A DNA stretch of 64,000 nucleotides. Origin: Kribbella sp. ALI-6-A. GTDB taxonomy: Bacteria; Actinomycetota; Actinomycetes; Propionibacteriales; Kribbellaceae. The stretch covers positions 558,001 through 622,000 of the forward strand of contig NZ_MTQN01000009.1 in the NCBI RefSeq assembly GCF_001984195.1, in the 5' to 3' direction. Position 1 is the first letter of the stretch, and every line of letters begins with the position of its first letter. Of the stretch, positions 60,482-64,000 are shown piece by piece. Position numbers and translations under genes: made by a program. Under the pieces are notes generated by a model, which worked only from the letters and a program-made list of their open reading frames with translations, did no database searches and was not told the DNA's origin.

Positions 60482-61342
60482 ATGAGCGCAACCCAGACAT
60501 CTCCCAGCGCCGCCGACGCCGGCGCGAACGCGTCCGACGCCTTCCGGGCCAGCGTTGCCCGCCGGCCCACCGCCGAGACCTCCCAGGAGCGGACCGATCG
60601 CCTCGTCCGCCGGACGCTCGACGCGATCTACGAGGTGATCCGAACCGAGGAGGTCAGCTACCCGGAGTTCCAGGCGGTGAAACGATGGTTGATGGACGTC
60701 GGCGAAGTCGGTGAGTGGCCGCTGTTCCTCGACGTGTTCGTCGAGCACGAGATCGAGAAGGTCGCGGCCAGGACGCAGCGCGGTACGACGGGAACGATCG
60801 AGGGACCGTACTACCTACCAGGCCAGCAGCGACTGCCGGCCACGGCGACGCTGCCGATGCGTCCGGACGAGCAGGGCGACCGGCTCGTGTTCAGCGGCCA
60901 GGTCCGGGCGCTGGACGGTACCGTGCTGGCCGGCGCCGAGGTCGACTTCTGGCAGGCCGATGCCGACGGCTACTACTCGGGCTTCGCACCGAACGTCCCG
61001 GCCGGCAACCTGCGCGGTGTGATCGTCACTGACACCGACGGCCGGTTCGCGATCACCACGATCAAACCGGCGCCGTACCAGATCCCGACGGACGGCCCGA
61101 CCGGCGCGATGATCGCGGCGGCCGGCTGGCACCCCTGGCGGCCTGCCCATCTGCACCTGATGGTCCGCGCCGAAGGACACCGCCAGGTCACCACCCAGCT
61201 GTACTTCGACCGCGGCGACTGGCTCGACTCCGACGTCGCCTCGGCGACCAAGGACGACCTCGTGCTCGCGCCACAGCGGCAGGACGACGGCGGTTACGCG
61301 GTCACTTACGACTTCGAGCTCGAGCCCGCCGCGACGTCCTGA
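60482..61342 (+). CDS. catA: Catechol 1,2-dioxygenase
   Basis: 286 residues. The N-terminal helical domain (WLMDVGEVGEWPLFLDVFVEHEIE) is followed by the beta-sandwich with Fe(III) ligands Tyr164 (DADGYYSGF), Tyr199 (PAPYQIP), His223 and His225 (RPAHLHLMV), almost the same numbering as Acinetobacter CatA (164, 200, 224, 226). It cleaves catechol between the hydroxyls to cis,cis-muconate. Directly upstream of catB. Hydroxyquinol dioxygenase is less likely because catB and catC follow. Confidence 0.95.
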   Translation: MSATQTSPSAADAGANASDAFRASVARRPTAETSQERTDRLVRRTLDAIYEVIRTEEVSYPEFQAVKRWLMDVGEVGEWPLFLDVFVEHEIEKVAARTQRGTTGTIEGPYYLPGQQRLPATATLPMRPDEQGDRLVFSGQVRALDGTVLAGAEVDFWQADADGYYSGFAPNVPAGNLRGVIVTDTDGRFAITTIKPAPYQIPTDGPTGAMIAAAGWHPWRPAHLHLMVRAEGHRQVTTQLYFDRGDWLDSDVASATKDDLVLAPQRQDDGGYAVTYDFELEPAATS

Positions 61343-61367
61343 TCCGTCCGCCCAGAAGGGATCCGTC

Positions 61368-62492
61368 GTGACCGACGACCTGCGCATAGACCACGTCGAG
61401 ACCATGCTGGTCGACGTTCCGCTGAAGCGCCCGCACCGTTTCGCCCGGGCCGTCATGGACGCTCAGCCGGTGATGTACGTCTTCGTCCGTACTGCCGGTG
61501 GGATCAGCGGTGTCGGCGAGGGCGTCGTGCCCGCAGGTCCTTGGTGGGGTGGGGAATCGGTCGAGACGATGCAGCTGGTCGTCGAGAAGTACATGGCGCC
61601 GGTTCTGCTCGGCCGCCGGGTCGACGACCTGCACGGCATCATGGGTGACATCGCCGACGTGATCGCGGCCAACCTGTTCGCCAAGGCCGCTGTCGAGGTC
61701 GCTTTGCACGATGCCTGGGCGCGCTGCCTCGACGTACCCGTGCACACCTTGCTCGGCGGGCTCGCCCGGACCTCGGTCCCGGTCACCTGGGCGCTCGGCA
61801 CCGAGCCCGCCCAGGTGGTCGTCGAGGAGGCGCTCAGCAAGCTGGACGCGGGGCTGCACCGTTCCTTCAAGCTGAAGATGGGAGCTCAGGACCCGGCAGC
61901 CGACGTCGCGCGGATCCAGGCCGTCGCCGAGAAGCTCGCCGGCGTCGCCGGGGTCCGCGTCGACCTGAACGCCCGCTGGGACCGGCTCACCTCACTCACC
62001 TACCTTTCCAGGATCGCCGAGGCGGGGGTCGAGATGGTGGAGCAACCAGTGCCCGGGTCCGAGATCGAGGCACTCGCCGAGATCAGCGCCGCACTGCCGA
62101 TCCCGGTGATGGCCGACGAGAGCCTGCGCACCCCGTCGGACGCCGTACGCCTGGCCCGGCTGCGCGCCGCGGACATCTTCGCGGTCAAGACGACCAAGTG
62201 CGGCGGTCTGCGCGCGAGCCTCGACATCGCCGCCATCGGCGCAGCCGCCGGCATCCCCACGCACGGCGCGACCTCCATCGAGTCACCCGTGGGTACCGCC
62301 GCCTCACTGCACTTCGCCTGCGCGGCTCCTGGAGTGACCTGGGGCAGTGAGCTGTTCGGACCACTGCTGATGGCGGAGGAGATGCTCACCGCGCCGCTGC
62401 ACTACGCCGACGGACACCTACACCTGCCCAGCGGACCCGGCCTGGGCATCGAACTGGATCCCGACAAGCTCCGCGCCTTCCGAAGGGACTGA
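61368..62492 (+). CDS. catB: Muconate cycloisomerase
   Basis: 374 residues of the enolase superfamily MLE group. The catalytic Lys pair is in SFKLKMG (Lys168, Lys170), metal-ligand acids in RVDLNARWD, VEQPV and MADESL, and the second catalytic Lys in AVKTTKCGG. It converts cis,cis-muconate to muconolactone. It is three bases before catC. Chloromuconate activity cannot be excluded from the sequence. Confidence 0.95.
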   Translation: MTDDLRIDHVETMLVDVPLKRPHRFARAVMDAQPVMYVFVRTAGGISGVGEGVVPAGPWWGGESVETMQLVVEKYMAPVLLGRRVDDLHGIMGDIADVIAANLFAKAAVEVALHDAWARCLDVPVHTLLGGLARTSVPVTWALGTEPAQVVVEEALSKLDAGLHRSFKLKMGAQDPAADVARIQAVAEKLAGVAGVRVDLNARWDRLTSLTYLSRIAEAGVEMVEQPVPGSEIEALAEISAALPIPVMADESLRTPSDAVRLARLRAADIFAVKTTKCGGLRASLDIAAIGAAAGIPTHGATSIESPVGTAASLHFACAAPGVTWGSELFGPLLMAEEMLTAPLHYADGHLHLPSGPGLGIELDPDKLRAFRRD

Positions 62493-62495
62493 TCG

Positions 62496-62771
62496 ATGCT
62501 GTTCCACGTCACGATGGACGTCGACCTTCCGCCCGACCTCGACCCGGCGACGAAGGCGGAGACTCTCAGCCGCGAGAAGGCGTACTGCCAGCGCCTGCAG
62601 GACCAGGGCAAGTGGGTGCACATCTGGCGGGTCGTCGGCCAGTACGCCAACGTCAGCATCTTCGACGTGGACTCCCCCGGCGAACTCCACGAGATCCTCT
62701 GGAATCTCCCCCTGTTCCCGTTCATGACCGTGACCGTCACGCCGCTGTGCCGGCATCCCTCGGCGCTGTGA
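62496..62771 (+). CDS. catC: Muconolactone delta-isomerase
   Basis: 91 residues, the usual size. MLFHVTMDVDLPPDLDPATKAETLSREKAYCQRLQDQGKWVHIWRVVGQYANVSIFDV shortened here to key parts: start MLFHVTMDVDLPP, core REKAYCQRLQDQGKW and ANVSIFDVDSPGELH. It isomerises muconolactone to 3-oxoadipate enol-lactone as a decamer. Its stop codon overlaps the GTG of the next gene (GTGA). Confidence 0.94.
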   Translation: MLFHVTMDVDLPPDLDPATKAETLSREKAYCQRLQDQGKWVHIWRVVGQYANVSIFDVDSPGELHEILWNLPLFPFMTVTVTPLCRHPSAL

Positions 62772-63544
62772 ACACCCTCGCCCCCAGGGTCGACGGACCA
62801 CTCGACGCGCCGACGCTGGTTCTCGGTCCGTCCCTCGGCACCGAGACCGGTCTGTTCGACGTACAGGTCGCCTCCTTGGCCGCGAAGTACCGGATCGTCC
62901 GCTTCGATCTGCCAGGTCATGGCCGCTCCCCCACCTGGCCGGAGCCGTTCCTCGTCGGGGATCTCGCCACCGCGGTGCTGCGAATGCTGGACCGAATCGG
63001 CGTCGACCGCTTCCACTACGCGGGCGTCTCGCTCGGTGGCGCCGTCGGCCAGCAACTCGCCGTCTCCAGCGACCGACTTGAATCCCTGACACTGATGGCC
63101 ACCGCGAGCCGGTTCCCGGACCCGGATTCCTGGCCCGCGCGCGCCGCGCTCGTCCTGACTTCCGGCACGGAGGCGTTGGTCCCGTCGCGCTACGGCACCT
63201 GGTTCACTCATGAGTACGCCGTCGCCCACCCGGCCGAAGCCGAGCGCTTGATCGCCATGCTCCGCTCGACCTCGCCGGTCGCCTATGCGGCCTGCTGCGA
63301 GGCCATCGCCGCCTTCGACCTGCGTGATCGTCTCGGCACGATCACCGTGCCCACGCTCGTGATCGCCGGCCAGGACGACACCGCCACCCCACCCGACACG
63401 GTCCGGTGCCTCGCAGCCGCCATTGCCCGGTCGTCCTTCGTCACCACGAAGGGAGCTCACCTCGTCAACATCGAGGCAGCGCCCACCGTCACCTGGTCAC
63501 TTGCCACCCATCTCGCAGCTCACCGAGGCAAGAGCGGTTGTTAG
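62768..63544 (+). CDS. pcaD: 3-oxoadipate enol-lactonase
   Basis: 258 residues from a GTG. Alpha/beta hydrolase with the PcaD pattern: VLGPSLGTETGLFDVQVASLAAKYRIVRFDLPGHGRS, nucleophile Ser in GVSLGGAVGQ, the acid in IAGQDDTATPP and His in KGAHLVNIEAAP. It hydrolyses 3-oxoadipate enol-lactone to 3-oxoadipate. Last gene of the operon; genes for 3-oxoadipate CoA-transferase and thiolase are not in the window, so the final steps are encoded elsewhere. Confidence 0.93.
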   Translation: MNTLAPRVDGPLDAPTLVLGPSLGTETGLFDVQVASLAAKYRIVRFDLPGHGRSPTWPEPFLVGDLATAVLRMLDRIGVDRFHYAGVSLGGAVGQQLAVSSDRLESLTLMATASRFPDPDSWPARAALVLTSGTEALVPSRYGTWFTHEYAVAHPAEAERLIAMLRSTSPVAYAACCEAIAAFDLRDRLGTITVPTLVIAGQDDTATPPDTVRCLAAAIARSSFVTTKGAHLVNIEAAPTVTWSLATHLAAHRGKSGC

Positions 63545-63610
63545 TCCCTGAGATCGGGCTCGTACGGACCCCAGGCCCGCCGTTGGTACTTGCAAACACC
63601 CCGCTCGCGG

Positions 63611-64000
63611 TCAGCGGGAGAAGTGAGTGACGACGCGGTCCAGACGCACCCCGTCGACGGTGAGGTCGACCTGCTCGTTCAGGAACGCGACCAGCCCCAT
63701 GACCGGGCGCAGCGCGACCGTGGGGAAGTCGTACGACCATGCGAGGTCGGGCTGGTCCCCCACCGACCAGTACTCGCTGGTGCGCCCCTTGTACGGGCAC
63801 TGCGTCCACGTCGGGCTCGCGGTCAGGTGCTCGAAGTTCACGGCGTGCCGGGGGAAGTAGTACCGAGTGGGCAGCCCCGTCTCGAAGACCATCACCGTCG
63901 CGTCGGACTCGGCCAGGACCTTCCCTTCGAGCTCTACCCGGACCCGTCGCGACGAGCGCATGGGGTCCACCCGGTGGTACGGGCTTCTGGGATGGACCCA
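63611..64000 (-). CDS. DUF427 domain protein (5' truncated)
   Basis: About 130 residues are visible; the frame is open at the window edge, and the residues before the internal Met (HPRSPYHRVDPMRSSRRVRVELEG) look like the linker and start of a DUF427 domain of a longer protein, so the true start is outside. Pattern: SSRRVRVELEGKVLAES, FETGLPTRYYFPRHAVNFEHL, CPYKGRTSEYWSV and DFPTVALRPVMGLVAFLNEQVDLTVDGVRLDR. The family is a small beta-fold of unknown function. It is convergent with the pcaD end; the 66-bp gap has no clear terminator. Confidence 0.82.
   Translation of the reverse strand, partial: WVHPRSPYHRVDPMRSSRRVRVELEGKVLAESDATVMVFETGLPTRYYFPRHAVNFEHLTASPTWTQCPYKGRTSEYWSVGDQPDLAWSYDFPTVALRPVMGLVAFLNEQVDLTVDGVRLDRVVTHFSR

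Overview
This is a high-GC actinobacterial chromosome segment: G/C-rich third codon positions, many GTG starts, ATGA/GTGA gene overlaps, Tat signals, lipoproteins, LAL-type LuxR, MarR, TetR and IclR regulators, and a class F sortase. The gene content suggests a soil-dwelling Propionibacteriales member such as Kribbella; this is an impression, not a proof. No rRNA, tRNA, CRISPR array, phage or insertion sequence was recognised.

Layout. 0-6.7 kb: a truncated tripeptidyl-peptidase-like hydrolase, two NarL/DesK-type two-component systems, a TetR regulator and a membrane protein. 6.7-14.8 kb: a GntR-LacI hybrid repressor facing a family 8 polysaccharide lyase, a MarR/SDR pair with twin perfect palindromes, a CrtA-like protein, a haloalkane dehalogenase and a lipoate-ligase-like protein. 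14.8-24.9 kb: one minus-strand block with an OmpR-type two-component system, two tandem heavy-metal-type RND pumps, a very small adaptor-like lipoprotein between them and another lipoprotein. 25.2-29.4 kb: an ABC export operon and a PhoD phosphatase.

29.4-34.8 kb is the most distinctive region. A FecB/FecCD/FecE-type importer (lipoprotein, permease with a frameshift, ATPase) has a SAM methyltransferase embedded in its operon. Two further methyltransferases diverge from a perfect AT-rich palindrome resembling a Zur box, and a related site overlaps the start of the binding-protein gene. I infer a zinc-responsive (or other metal-responsive) uptake and modification locus.

35-40 kb: a relic PIN gene, an aldo/keto reductase, a secreted protein, and a manganese catalase with a histone-like Lys/Ala tail facing a small-protein/membrane-protein operon. 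40.1-55.7 kb: an epoxide/ester hydrolase island. Two cassettes with the same three functions (epoxide hydrolase, SnoaL-like protein, MFS exporter) but different gene order flank a third Tat-exported alpha/beta hydrolase, an SRPBCC protein, a glyoxalase-fold protein and a 908-residue LAL regulator; a methyltransferase and a tannase-like esterase follow. A palindrome CCAGGG-N5-CCCTGG occurs three times here, twice as the identical 17-mer exactly 74 nt before a start codon, which suggests a local regulon, perhaps of the LAL protein.

55.9-57.2 kb: a DUF4142 protein overlapping a class F sortase gene. 57.3-63.5 kb: an IclR regulator divergent from a compact operon (flavin reductase, phenol-type monooxygenase, catA, catB, catC, pcaD) that should convert phenol through catechol and muconate to 3-oxoadipate. 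The window ends in a truncated DUF427 gene.
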